From Pocillopora verrucosa (Eukaryota > Cnidaria > Anthozoa > Scleractinia > Pocilloporidae), in NCBI RefSeq assembly GCF_036669915.1, contig NC_089323.1, positions 14,680,840-14,744,839 of the forward strand: DNA of 64,000 bases, written 5' to 3'. Made by a program: the position numbers and the translations under genes. Of this stretch, positions 12,201 through 23,820 are shown piece by piece. Under the pieces are notes generated by a model. The model had not been told where the DNA came from. It ran no database searches and saw only the letters and a program-made list of their open reading frames with translations. Numbering within the stretch: position 1 is the first letter of the stretch; every line of letters starts with the position of its first letter.

Positions 12201-15200
12201 AAAATGAAAATAAGCAGGTCATTTTTGATTCCTATTTTTTTTTTTTTGTTTTTTTGGTTCTTTTGGACCTGGACTTAATCCTGGTGCATAAAAATGCAAA
12301 AACTGGACTTGGCCAGTATCCAGCCATCTTGATCTCATGCTTGGTGAATAACGTGTATTTCATTCACATCTTTGTTGCTTTCTGAACCTCTTATACATAT
12401 TTTATTTACCTTGTGTAAATGTATGTGTACAGTGTTAAAAGTATTTCTGATTTTTGATTTTATTAAAATACTAAGTCTATCTTGATACCACTAGTGTTTC
12501 AGACATGAAGATCTTTTTGTTTGAGAATTTGATTTTTTTGTTTGAAAATTTTTTCTGCCACTACGCATTTTGATTAACAAGTTAATGATGAAAATGTTTG
12601 TTTCAGTGGACTTCTTTGTGAACTCAGCCCAGGAAATATAACTGTGAGTATTATACAAGTACATGTAAAGTATGTATTCCTGCCTAGTACTTCTATAATG
12701 CATAATGGCATATTCTGATTTCTCTAAAAATACACTTTGTAGTGTAAAAATATATTATCAACAGGAGTTCTTTTGTTGTTGTAGTTCACTTGACGATAGG
12801 AGCTTTCCATGTGCGGGAGACACTTCTAAATTTTTTTTCTGCATCTTGTAAATTCACCCTGAATTTCTTAAGTTTTCCAGTTGTATTCCATGTCATAACC
12901 CTCTTCGTCATTCTTGTCATGGTCATTTTTTTATTTCCTCTCACCTCTTTCCCACTTATTCACCAAACTCTTAGTTAACGGCTTCCTTAGATTTAAAAGC
13001 AAATCTCTGTGGCTGATGCTGAAAGTCACTAAAACAAATCATGAATACCGGTAATTTCTTTCATTCAGAACTGCTTGAAATCATACATTTCCATGTTGAA
13101 AGCGTAAGAAAGTAATATAGTTACAGAAGATTTCAAATAAGCTGCAACATGTTGAAGTTTACTTTGTAAGAAAAGGAAACCTGTCAGGAATCTGAAAGAG
13201 ACTGGACAAAAAAAATAACTATTCTTAGCCAGGTTAACCCTTTAACTCCCATGAGTGACCAAGACAGAATTTCTCCTTACAGTATCAGTACAATATCAAC
13301 TAGATAAGTGATGGGGCCAGAGGAAAATATCAATTTTGGGATAATTTGTTGATCCAATAATAAATTCTCTGAACTAACATTATAAGAATTGTATGGTTGA
13401 CAGTAAGGAGAAATACAAATTTGATCTGGGAGTCAAAGGGTTAATTATTACAGATTTAAGTATTTTTCATAGTTTCCACTGTTTTTTTACTACTCAGAGA
13501 TGATCAGTTTAATAAGATATGCAATTAATCTATGAGTAACTGATTATTTTCCTAAGGCTTTCAAGACTTGCTGCTTGTTAAAGAAGTATTGTGATGCTGA
13601 TCCTCGCGTCAACAAGTTGGTTGTGGGCCTGCGTTACTGGGCAAGGGTAAGTTCACCTGGTGTCTCCTTTCCACTAATTTGGCTTTACTCTTTAATTCCA
13701 AATTTCAATATTGGTTCACTGTAAGTTTAGTTACCTAGCTGAAGTACTCAGGTTTGTTTGTTTGTTTTTTTTTTCTTGTGTTAGATTTGCAACATTGATT
13801 GTCAATCAGAGGGTGGTTTACCTGGTTACTCTTTTGCTCTGATGGTCATTCAGTTCCTTCAAGTAGCAAAGCCTCCAGTTCTTCCCAGATGGGTACCACA
13901 TGAGGTGAATCTTTTTTTGTAATAGTTTCAAATGATTCAACAGGGTAATTTGGTATTGTCAACAGAGTTGATAATGTAAATTTGGCCACCACAAAGAGTT
14001 TAAAAGCTGATAATTTGAAAGTTAAACCTTGATTAGAGCTAACTGGCAAACGCTAAATAGCTAAAGGGCTAGTGCTCAAAATGTCAGCTTTTTAACTCCT
14101 TACGGTGGCTAATTTATGTTATCAACTCAGTTGATAAAACCAAATAACCCTGTTATACATGTGCTCTCCCTCTGACGCAGCACCACAGTTTCTTTTGAAA
14201 CTTCCCCCCTTTATAAAATAATTCAAGGCTAAGTGATCCAAGGCTAAATTGAATCCAAACTAGTATGAATAATGTAATTGTCTGTGTAAGGATGATGTGA
14301 GTGTGCTTGGAACAAACAAGAAAATAATCAAAGGTAAAAGATGACAGAAAATTTGGTCCTTGTATGTTAGGCAACTATAACCCTTTAACTCTCATTTGTG
14401 ACCAAGTGAGAATTTCTCCTTACAATGTCAATATAATATCAGGCAGACAAGTGATGAGAGTAAAGAAAAACATCAGTTAGGGGAGTTGATCCAATAACAA
14501 ATTCTCCAAACTAGCATTTGAGCATTGTATAGCAGACAGGAAGGAGAATTACTAATGAGATCTTGAGAGTGAAAGGAATCAAGGGAACCCACTTGATTGT
14601 GTTTCCTCATGCTGCTTACAGTTTAGCAACCAAAGTTCTGAGCAGATGCATTTCTATAGTTACATTATCTTCTGTGTACCTTCGTAAATCTCTAAGTAAT
14701 AATGGATGTTACTGAAAACTAGGGATTTTCTTTTTTCAGGCAATTGACAAAGACAACCCAAAAGCTACTGAAAACTTTGCTAGTGAGAATAAAGAACAGA
14801 TTGGAACATTGTGGTATCAGCTTTTTAAGTAAGAGTGGAATTAAAAAACCTTTTTTTATTTTTTATTTTTTTAAACTGTATTATTTTGTTTCCAATTATA
14901 TAGCTTTTATCATCAAAGATTGTGCATTTTGGACCTAGCCAAAACTTGCACTAAAAGAAAAAGTAAAAGCTAGCTGTAGAAGTACTACTCATAAGTAGAC
15001 CCTTATTTCCAGTTTCTTTTAAAAATGAACTCTCTGCCAAGGAAATGAAAGAAAAGAATTTGTCAAACTGGCTTCTTGCCTGTCGCAATTAGAGTGAGGG
15101 TTGGTCTGCTCTCAAGCCTAGTGCCACCTACACAGACAGAGCTTGTCCTAGTTACCACCCCCCCAGCTTTTTACCCATTTCGTATGACAGTTTGCTGGTG

Positions 15201-18200
15201 GGGGGGGGACACTACGAGAGTGGAGAGCCTTCCCCAAGAACACAACACAATGACATCCTACCGTCTAGTGCCTAATGACAGTCCAGATATCTTTTCAGGA
15301 TTCTCGACAGTCAGCTTCTAGAGATGATGTTCAAAGTGGGCTTATTTTCATTCTCAGGTTTTACTGTATTGATTTCGACCCTCCAAATCTGGTGATTTCC
15401 ATCAAAGATCCAATGCCTGTTAAAAGAGAAGATAGAAGGTGGGGTCATCGTCGACTAGCAATGGAAGGTATGCGTAACATTTTCAGATAGCACTGCTCTT
15501 CCATACTGGTGCCAAACAGAAAGTCTCCATCCAATATGTATGTACGCTGAGGACGAATTTGCCGTGGTCATTTTCTTTTACGCTTTTTTCTTAAATCCTT
15601 GCGGAAAAACTTTGTGCGTAATTTACAGTACAGACCTTGAACTCAGTTAGTAAGAAGTATGAGGTAATCTTTAATGTGTTCTGCGTTTAATTTATAGATC
15701 CTTTTTCTACCAAGCGAAACGTTGCTTCCTCATTAAGTAGCGACAAAGGTACGACCTTTTCAATCCTGCCTTTTTTTTTATTTAGCTTTAACTACTGTTT
15801 TCCTTTTTTTGTTTATTTGTTTGTTTGGTTTTTTTTGGCTGACTTGTAATTGGTTAATTGTAGATGTGGTAAGTTACTTATTCAAGAACGGGAAAACTCA
15901 CTCTGAAGCAACTTTAAATACTCTATGTTTAATAATTATGATTATAATGTATTTTGGTATAATTACCGCGGTGATTATAGAAGTGCGCGCGCTCTGATTG
16001 GTCGGGGATTACGTCATATCTCGCTCTAATCACCTTGCGCGGGGTGACTATAGCAGGAGCGCTAAATTCTAAAATGGCCGCCACGCGCTTTGTCAGTGTT
16101 ACTGTGGAACTGATGAACACGATAAAGAATATTCAATTCCGAAGAGCTCGCAAGTTTGGCGTGACACTTTTCAAAAGAAAGATATGAAGTTTTGCTGATT
16201 GAATTGAAGAAGCTATTAAATCCTAGTGGAAACTGGCTCTTTATCTCGATACGAGTAATCAAAACAATTGAAACAGAATAGTTTCAGCAGCAAAACGAAT
16301 ATTTCCATCAGAATTCGAAATCACCATAGCAATTATACTAAAACAATCATTCGCGTCAAGCTCAGCGAATAATATTCAACAATATTCACCTCACCCTCGC
16401 CGAATAACTGCTAATTATTGCGTTGTTTTTGTTGTGATAATGAAGATAAACCACAACCTAGTTTACGATATAATGATGATAATGATCATCAACATTATTA
16501 GATTCTTTATTATGATTTGTAGTATTATCATCATTATTATTATTACTATTATTAGGATTACATTAACTACATAGCTGTTTCCCTTTACCTCTAGCATACG
16601 ACCACTTCTTTACGTGCTGGAAGAACAGCTTTAAGTATTTTGCATCCTCGTCACAAAGTGGTAAGCAATAATTATAACCTTTCCGGGAAATCAGCTCATA
16701 TAATCCTGTTTCTTTGTCTAATTTTACATCTACGGTACAGCAGTTTCATTAAAAGCCAGTTACCAGCGATCAACCGATGCCTATAAGATCTCTTACCGCC
16801 GTCTATTTATGGTGCGAGCGAGCTGTCCACCTAACGGCACATCCGCCCATTACATTATCGAAAGCCACTTATGGAAAAAGTTATTGGAACACCTGACTAC
16901 TAACCTTTTTTAAACTGTACTTCTATGCTGCCCAGCCAGAATGAATAAAAGCAAAACCGTTTTAACTATTTTCGTAACATTTTGAAGAGAACGACTGGGG
17001 AGAGATCTGAAATCTAAAACAGAACTTGATGTTTGATGGAAGGAGAGGTTTAACCAGATGGGGGATACTGTAATGAGTAAAGTTATTGTCATAATCAAAG
17101 GGAATTTCCATCAGGTTGGAGGGGTTTTAAAAGACTGCTCAGTTCAATGGCGAGTTGAATGTCCTATTGTTAAAAATTTCTGTGAAAGAAAAGAAAGAAA
17201 TTCAAGTAGACTAGAAATATTCAAATAATTGTTGAAAGAAAAGAACAATTATGAAAAAGACAATGGAAAAGTCTGTCCTCAAAATAGCTGAATTGTCAAC
17301 AGTTTTGTAAAATCACACTGCTTTTAAATGAGTATCTGTTTTTTATCCTCATGTTTTTCTTGCGTTACTTACTTGTCTGTTTATTTATTTTCCCATTTTT
17401 CTTCAATTTACCTCTTACCTCTTTTTTTTTATAAGTAAGGAATATGATAACTAGTGCTGTTATGTTTTATGAACCTGTGTGTCGTACTTAATTGGAATAA
17501 ATAATGAGATAATTAATGAGAACACATAAAAATACGACTGCTTTGAGTATGTAAATTTATATAGAACTTGAATGCGGTAGTACTAACCTGGCAGGTCTGT
17601 TATTGTTTATTTTATTTTAACCTCTCTGTTATTTTTGTATTTTGTTTGGGTAAAATACAGAGATACTAAAGACAAGTTCTAAACCATCTCACAAGGCGAA
17701 TGACGGTAAATCAGTGAAAAGTAAGAAGCAGGAGAGCAAGGAGGTCACTGATGACGAGGGTATTTTTCAATTGGATGACTTGGATCCTCTGACCAAACAG
17801 ATGCACTCTCTGGATGTTTCTAGGAACGACTGTGAAGATGGTGGTTTGTCTCAAAGACAAACTAAAACGAATGGTGCTAGCTTGAAAAGCAAGGATCAAA
17901 TTGAGACAGAAATTGAAGTTGAAGTAAGTTTGAGTGGATCTGAAGAGGAAGAACACAGAGACTCCAAAACTGACTCAAAGGAGCAAGCGTGTAGGTCTTC
18001 AGGAAAAACCAGCGACGTGGGTGTTACTCAGCTGAAGGTTGTTTATAGATTTGATGCTAAAGTTTTCCAAGGAAACAGTAAACCAGTTAAAACCTGTTGC
18101 TTTTGCAAAGAGGATGGTCACGTGAAGGATCAGTGCCCAGATTTGCGGAAGCCGCCTCTGATAGTACTGCCGCCAATGACGCCAACGTTTGCTCAAGTGC

Positions 18201-21200
18201 TAGATTTTGTCTGCCAGACTTGTAGACGTGAGTACTTCCAACAAAGCTCTTTGTTAATCCTTCGTCATGTACCTTTGTTACCATGCCCGTAAGCGCAGTT
18301 GTATAAAACATCAGGGAAGATACAAAACTGATCAGTTTTTGGTTTCCAGGCACTCGGCAATTCTTTATTCGAGTTTTGCCTTTGTTAGTTAGTGTGACAC
18401 TACGCTTTCTCAAACATTTTAAACTTTCTTGAAGTGACCTGTAAATCATTCGGAAGTCTATCTAAAGGACAAGAACAGAAACTTAACCTGTTTATGTACA
18501 TGTTATGACTGTTCACACCATATCTTCTAAATGTTCCCGTTCATATGATTTTTCCGACAAGTGTGTTTGCATTTACAGTGTACTTTGGTTAATTTTGTTT
18601 CACAGTCAACTCACTAGTCCAGTAATTGCAGACTTCTATATTTACAGGTGATTTTGAATTTGAAAAATCAGAAGTTTCATACCGAGAGGAGGTGTTGAAG
18701 AATCTGGAACAGTACATCCGTGAGAAGTATCCAGGTAAGCCATCTATCTATTTATATAATTTATTTATTAGCGAACTTTAAACAGGGTAGCTCAATTCAG
18801 CTTTAAAGCTGTCTTCAATGGGGGCCGGTATAAGTATAGGTAATAACATGATCACGAACGCAATTTAGTTTTATTAAGAACGAGTGAATTTTTTAAAGAC
18901 AACAAAACTGCACGAGCCTTTAGGGCGAGTGTAATTTCTTGTCTTTGGAAATTTTTACAAGTGCTTGTTTACATCAAGTTGCACGAGAAATCGTGTTGTT
19001 ACTTGTTCATAATTTACCTGAAAAACGCGTCCCAGAAAGTCAAAACGGACGATATTTTTTCAGCGTGCCCTATTTGTATTTTACTCTTGTGCTACAACTT
19101 TGCACTCGTGTTACATAAATATTGCACTTGTTACAATTTAATTAACAATTTAACAAGGCTCGATCACAACGTCGGAGCTACTCTCCCAGCTCTTGGCAAA
19201 GAGTGCGTAGATTCTTTAACATCCCTTTGCTAACTTGTACAAAGATGCAGGATGCGGGACTTACGGTTTGTCGTCCTTATTCGAGAAGACTAGAATCTCT
19301 AACCATTTGTGGATGTCATAGCAAAGGCAGCGCGATCTCCTCGATAGCTTAAGACTCCGAATGTTGGTCCGGTTTGGGGTTTGAATCCTTGACCTCCCGC
19401 ACGGCAGACCGGTTGTTTTGTTTGAATTACTGCGATATTGTTTATGTTAAGCTGCTGTTGTCTTTTTCCGCAGGCGCACGACTGTTTCTCTTTGGTTCCT
19501 CCAAAAATGGCTTTGGGTTTCGTAATAGTGACATTGATATTTGCATGACGCTGGAAAACCGTGTCAAAGAAGAATTGGATTGTGTGGAGATCATCACTAA
19601 CCTTGCAAGGCTTCTCAAGAAACACAAAGACTGTAACAATGTACTGCCTATCACCACAGCAAAGGTTCCCATTGTGAAGTTCTTCCTTCGCAGTTGTAAG
19701 CGTGAGGCTGATATAAGCTTATATAACACACTTGCATTGGAGAACACAAAGATGCTTGCTACCTACGCTAAGCTGGATGATCGTGTTGCTACTCTTGGCT
19801 ATGCTGTAAAGGTATTTGCCAAGGTATGTGAGTTTATGTAAGTTTGTACAAGACGACTAACCATCAGTTCGTGATCTAATTTCTCCCCTCAATATCACTC
19901 CCGAATCAAACATGAGGTAACGAGAATAAAGGAAATGATCACTAACTAAAGATGTGAACCTGTTACCTTAACCCTTTGATCTTCAAGAGTGACCAGCATC
20001 TAATTTCTCCTTACAATAAAAGTAAGCTTTCTAGTAACTGAATTTGGTTTCTTTGAGTGCTTTGGTTTGGTTTTGGTTTTGGTTTCATGTAGTCAAGTTA
20101 AGGGGTTAATTGGGAAGGATCAATCTCTTTAACTCCAAATTCGTTCACTATATTCGCCCATTGGGTTTAAATGTCTCATAAACATGCCTTGTCCTTAGTC
20201 ATTTGCTGCTAAATCTTAGGTTTAGTCCGAAGTTTGTAAAATTAATAATGTTTAAGTGTACCTGTGCTTTCTGTCTCATTCCCCGTCAGGTGTGTGACAT
20301 CGGAGACGCTTCAAAGGGCAGCCTGTCATCCTACGCCTATATACTCATGCTTCTTCATTATCTGCAACAGTGCAATCCTCCAGTCATTCCAGTGCTACAG
20401 GCCTTGCACAAGGGTGACAAACCGCCCGAGAAGTTCATTGATGGCTGGAATTGCTGGTTTCTGAGTGACGAGAGGAAAATTGTATGTGGTAGTACTTCTT
20501 CTCTGTAAAGCAAGGGGGGAGGGGAATAGTGGCACCCGGTGGCACCCATTCAGCTTTGAAAATTCCTCGCAACGCAACCTTGTTTAAGTAATAATTAATG
20601 ATAGGAATAAACTGCCTGTCATCACCTGTGTGTGCTTTCGTAGACATCGTTAAAAATAAGTGCATGGTGTTGTATAAAGATCTACTTGAATCTATTGTTC
20701 GTGTTTTTTCTTACTCTCAGGGAAGTGCCTGGAATCCAAAGGAGAGGAACAATTTCAGTGTGGGTTTCCTGTGGTATGGCTTTCTAAGATATTATACTGA
20801 AGAATTTGACTTCGAACACGACGTGGTTTGTTGCAGAAGAACAAAAAAGCTGACCAAATTTGAAAAAATGTGGACCAAACACGTGTTCGCAATTGAGGGT
20901 AAGGTGTTACTATTCTTTATTGCCTCACTTGAAAACACGTTCGAAGACACAGCACGTTCGATTGTATGACCAACAAATTTTGCAGCTTCTTCATAAGATT
21001 AAATTAAATTTAAAAGTACCCGTACCAACACAAGCAAACTTCCCGCATTTTGTAGTAGTGTAGTTTGATCGTCCGGGCGAGTGTAGTCCTGAGGAGGACT
21101 ATTGTCGGTATTGGTGACTGACGTTTCGACAACCCGAGCGGAAGTCATCATCAGAGTCAAGTGAAAGGTTGTTGTCAGTCGAATGTACTTAGTCCGGTTT

Positions 21201-23458
21201 GTATAAACCTTCTTGGTCAGTTTTTCCGTGATGTTATCGCCTGTAAGACTCAAGTGGCGTAGGTCAGTCGTGATTGGTCGGTTTCGATCCGTTAATGAAG
21301 TTAGGTCGTTCTGTTCGGTTCTTTTGTAATTTTAATGTCGTGAATGAGTCTATTGTAAAATATATTCTAAATGTATTCTAAAACTTTTCCCTTACAATTT
21401 ATGCCAGAACTCTGAAGGAGCTAAGTAATTGAATATGAAAAAATCCCGCAACTGTCAGTTATGGAATTAGCTTGCATTGGGCGCTCCATTGAGCTTTGTT
21501 ATTGGTGACTTCTGTTATTGGCAATTTTTTTTTGTACTTTACTAGTTATTTCTGTCCGATTCGACGAGAGCTTTACTTCACACCCTACTTAATTTGCAGA
21601 CCCTTTCAATCTGGACCACAACTTGGGTGCGGGCGTGACAAAGAAGATGGCCAACTATATCCTGACCACCTTTATCAGAGGACGTGAACGCTTTGGAATT
21701 CCACGATATGATATACCCAGAGATTTTATTCAGCGGTACTTCTTTGATGTTTACTTTCTTACAGATGGCTTTGAAGCTCCAAGTGACAGGAATTGCCGCG
21801 TTTGTAATAAAATAGGCCATATTGCAAGAGATTGCCCTCTTTCTAAGGTCAATCGACGTGCAGAGCAAAGGAAGGAAGAGGAAGAAAGGAAATTGGGTAA
21901 AGAAGCTGGCGAAAAAATAGGCGTGAAACAGAAGCCTTTTAGCGCAGGACCTTCACGTCCAAGATCTACTTCTGCGCCAAGCAAACAGGGACAAAACAAG
22001 AATGTTGACGATAGTATTCGTCTGTCAACAGCACTGTCTCAACAAGGTGCTAATGCTTCGGATGTAACATCTCTCTCAAAATCTCAACCAAATTCACAAG
22101 ATCTTTCGTCTCCTCCAGAGGGGAGAGGGGAGGGGAGAGAGGTCGCAGATAAGCAATCCGAGATTCCAAATATGAAAGCACGTGACCAGACCTCTCTGCA
22201 GGGCTCGCCCAGTGCGCATTCAGCCTGTGGTACTCAAGAGACTTTGGTGGAGTCAAAAGAAAACATATCTCAACCCATACCGGCAGGCTACGTCTCTGAT
22301 GTTAAGAATGAGAAAGGTAACGAAGGTAGAAATGTAAATGACTCGGAGGGCATCATCCCAGCTGCGGTTTTACCAGGTTCAAAGGAAGAGGATTTTACTA
22401 AGGCATCTGCAACGCCACGAGTGCAGACTTCTTCATCAGTGCAATCCAGTCACTCTGGAGAAATGGAACCTCCTCCCGGCTTCCACGGCACCGGCAGGAT
22501 GTCTCAGGTGTCCGATGAAGGATCTCCACAATTGTTACCTGATGGTCTCCCACAGTCCCCTCCTGTAAATGCTCCATCACCTAATATCTTACAAGGTCAG
22601 CCTATCGTTATGGGTACTCCACCACGGCATCCAATAGGCATGCTCCACCCCCAAATTGCTCCGTTTGTATTTTCTCCCAGTCAACATGACATGTGGCTGA
22701 GGCAACATGGTGGAATCATGCAAATTCCCCATAGTCCACCTGTGAGGCCACTTGTTCCTTATCCTTTGTCACCTGAAGTTCAAGGTGTTCAACAACCAAC
22801 GCAGCAGTGGAGTGGTCCTGTAGAAAACTTTCCAATGGATCATCCCGGCTCCCCTTTTCGGGGATTCCATCGTCTTTGTGAGCACAACCAACGATTACTT
22901 GCACAGAGCCCTCCAATTATTTCAAGAACTGTTAATAGGCCATTGGGACCAAACAGCCCTCCCCTTAATGCGACCAGTTATGAAGATCCAGCTATGGTAG
23001 AAGGGCAGCAGTTCGCCTCGCCTCCAGTAAGACATCCTGCTTTCCCAGAAGGCATTTCTCCCAGTATCACTCCACAGCAGGCCCAGTTTCCTCCTGGTAT
23101 CCCTCTACAACACGCCCAATTTCTGCCCAGCACTCATCCACAGCAAACCCATTTTCCTGTTGGTTCTCCTACACAGCAGACTCAATTTAGTCCTGGTAAT
23201 CATCCACAGCGACCCCCCTTCCCCGTGGGTTCTCCTCCACAACAGACTCGATTGCTTCCCAGCACTCCTCCTCAGCAAACTCCCTTTCCGGTTGGTTCTA
23301 ATCCACAGCACACCCAATTTCATCATGGTGTTTCTCCACGGCCCCCTTTTACTCCACCACAGAGTATACCACAGCCGCAAGGAAACAGTTTACAGCATGC
23401 CATCGGAACACACATGGTCAGTGCACCATATTGGCCATACCGGTTCTATTACCACTAG
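5804..23458 (+). CDS. TUT4/7: TUT4/TUT7-type terminal uridylyltransferase, complete 20-exon model
   Basis: Exons: 5804-5986, 7106-7210, 8210-8326, 8869-9049, 9635-9723, 10467-10518, 11804-11873, 12607-12643, 13557-13646, 13785-13904, 14740-14828, 15358-15467, 15698-15748, 16595-16660, 17661-18227, 18648-18734, 19474-19823, 20290-20481, 20721-20898, 21600-23458. Phases all agree and total 1530 residues, between human TUT7 and TUT4. Order: C2H2 finger (C108, C111, H124, H130); first nucleotidyltransferase domain from about 196 with GSS..GFG but D215-V-N217 for the DxD pair; PAP-associated block with DPFSTKRNVA; CCHC knuckle C599-C612; second nucleotidyltransferase domain with GSSKNGFG, D691, D693 and D751; DPFNLDHNLGAGV; CCHC knuckle C977-C990; Pro/Gln-rich tail ending in WPYRFYYH. 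Known role: cytoplasmic 3' uridylation of mRNAs and pre-let-7. The first domain should be inactive and the second catalytic, as in vertebrates. Confidence 0.93.
6004..6216. repeat. MITE-like family B copy
   Basis: AACCCTTAAGAGTGAG at left and GGGTGTAAGGGGTAA at right, with AAGAAGCTCTTGATTGTTAA inside. It starts about 17 bp after the first TUT4/7 exon. Confidence 0.8.
7465..7866. repeat. Diverged Tigger/pogo-like MITE
   Basis: The left end TAGTCAAATCCAGATAACTC and the right end, read in reverse (ACAGTTGAATCTCAATAACT), form imperfect inverted ends followed on both sides by CAAACCT, with internal GAGTTAT boxes. This is the layout of pogo/Tigger non-autonomous elements; compare 58191-58688. It lies in a TUT4/7 intron. 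Confidence 0.55.
9180..9400. repeat. Foldback repeat family D copy
   Basis: Contains GTTTCTAAAGAAACTGTGGT, GCTGCGTC, TAAATTGGCCACCATAAAGAG and an imperfect palindrome around AGCCCTTCATCA...AAAAAGGGCTAA. The same blocks recur at 11225, 13930, 28405 and 44190. It lies in a TUT4/7 intron. Confidence 0.75.
10995..11196. repeat. MITE-like family A copy
   Basis: TTAACCCTTTAATTCC left, GGGAGTTAAAGGAT right; interior ACTAATTTACAAGGAA and AACAATCAGATCTTG. Confidence 0.8.
11225..11345. repeat. Foldback repeat family D, half copy
   Basis: CGAAACATTAGCTTTGAAAC, CTTTATGGTGGCCAATTCAA and TTCTTTAGAAACTTACCCCC match one arm of the family D repeats. Confidence 0.65.
11559..11777. repeat. MITE-like family B copy (reverse)
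   Basis: TTAACCCTTTACACCCTAAC with CAATCAAGAGCTTCTT and TATTGCAAGGAGAAATTAGG; the right end is degraded. Confidence 0.8.
11925..12375. repeat. Family E foldback-containing repeat
   Basis: CTGATTGGCTACCTGAGTGG followed by a CCAGCCATCTTGATCTCATG / TTGGTGAATAA arm. The same blocks appear at 34697-35215 and 45650-46128. Confidence 0.6.
13234..13443. repeat. MITE-like family C copy
   Basis: GTTAACCCTTTAACTCCCA and GGGAGTCAAAGGGTTAA inverted ends, about 210 bp, in a TUT4/7 intron. Confidence 0.85.
13930..14215. repeat. Foldback repeat family D copy, both arms
   Basis: Arm CAGGGTAATTTGG...GTTGATAATGTAAATTTGG and inverted arm ATCAACTCAGTTGATAAAAC...ATAACCCTGTTATAC, then GCAGCACCACAGTTTCTTTT. It lies in a TUT4/7 intron. 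Confidence 0.75.
14378..14578. repeat. MITE-like family C copy
   Basis: TAACCCTTTAACTCTCAT at left, TCTTGAGAGTGAAAGGAAT at right; the interior matches other C copies. Confidence 0.8.
15945..16180. repeat. CpG-rich inverted segment in a TUT4/7 intron
   Basis: Left ATTACCGCGGTGATTATAG and right CCTTGCGCGGGGTGACTATA blocks, with a CCAAT box (GATTGG), TTACGTCA and AAAATGGCCGCCACGCG. The base composition stands out from the AT-rich intron. It looks like a promoter-bearing or mobile insertion; no product is visible. Confidence 0.4.
18822..19150. repeat. Family F repeat copy
   Basis: GGTAATAACATGATCACGAA, AAAGACAACAAAACTGCACG and AACTTTGCACTCGTGTTAC blocks are shared with 40965-41380. It lies in a TUT4/7 intron. 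Confidence 0.65.
19858..20023. repeat. Two partial family B MITEs
   Basis: GATCTAATTTCTCCCCTCAA...GGAAATGATCACTAACTAAA, then TTAACCCTTTGATCTTCAAG...CATCTAATTTCTCCTTACAA; neither is complete. Confidence 0.65.
21055..21380 (-). mobile_element. Penelope-like element fragment with hammerhead ribozyme motif
   Basis: On the minus strand 21158-21116 reads GACT, then core CTGATGA (21154-21148), a stem II region, GAAAC (21127-21123), the cleavage triplet GTC (21122-21120) and AGTC, which closes stem I with GACT. The core is intact. Known: minimal hammerheads of this kind sit in the ends of Penelope-like retroelements. No reverse transcriptase or GIY-YIG coding is visible, so this is a fragment in a TUT4/7 intron. 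Confidence 0.6.
21116..21158 (-). ncRNA. Hammerhead ribozyme-like motif
   Basis: All invariant core positions (CUGAUGA, GAAA, GUC before cleavage) are present. Stem I is 4 bp (GACT/AGTC), stem II pairs GAC/GTC then CC/GG around an internal loop, and stem III is minimal (AC/GU). With so short a stem III, activity would be expected only as a dimer. Confidence 0.55.
23053..23340 (+). repeat. Coding minisatellite in TUT4/7 tail (about 13-residue repeat)
   Basis: Within the last TUT4/7 exon, units resembling PQQTxFPVGSP recur about every 13 residues (39 bp), roughly seven times, with diverged copies such as HPQQTHFPVGSP, NHPQRPPFPVGSP and TPPQQTPFPVGSN. The repeat stays in frame and is Pro/Gln-rich and presumably disordered. 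The tail of the vertebrate orthologs is also Pro/Gln-rich but, as far as I know, without this unit. Confidence 0.75.
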
Positions 23459-23820
23459 TTGTAAGATTACTGTATTTTTCAACACATAGATAAAATAACC
23501 GTTGTTTAGTCAGCTTTTTTGATCATGGTGGAGAGATTCTCCAGCAAAGTTCAGTTGCTTTTTGTAGGCTACATGATTTTATGTCCACATATCATAGACA
23601 ACCAGTATAGATGCTTGCAGGGACTTCTTCTTGGAACCAAAACCCAAGCTGTTGGAATTAATGCCCATAGTTGCCATCATGTCTTGGTAACTTGAGGACG
23701 AGTTCAAGTTTTCATGCAGTTCTTTTCTGTCTCTGTTGGTGATGGTTGTTGTTTCACTACTCTATTTGTCTTTAATTGTCGAGAACTGTATGGTTAATGT
23801 GGTGTACTGGATGTTTAGAC

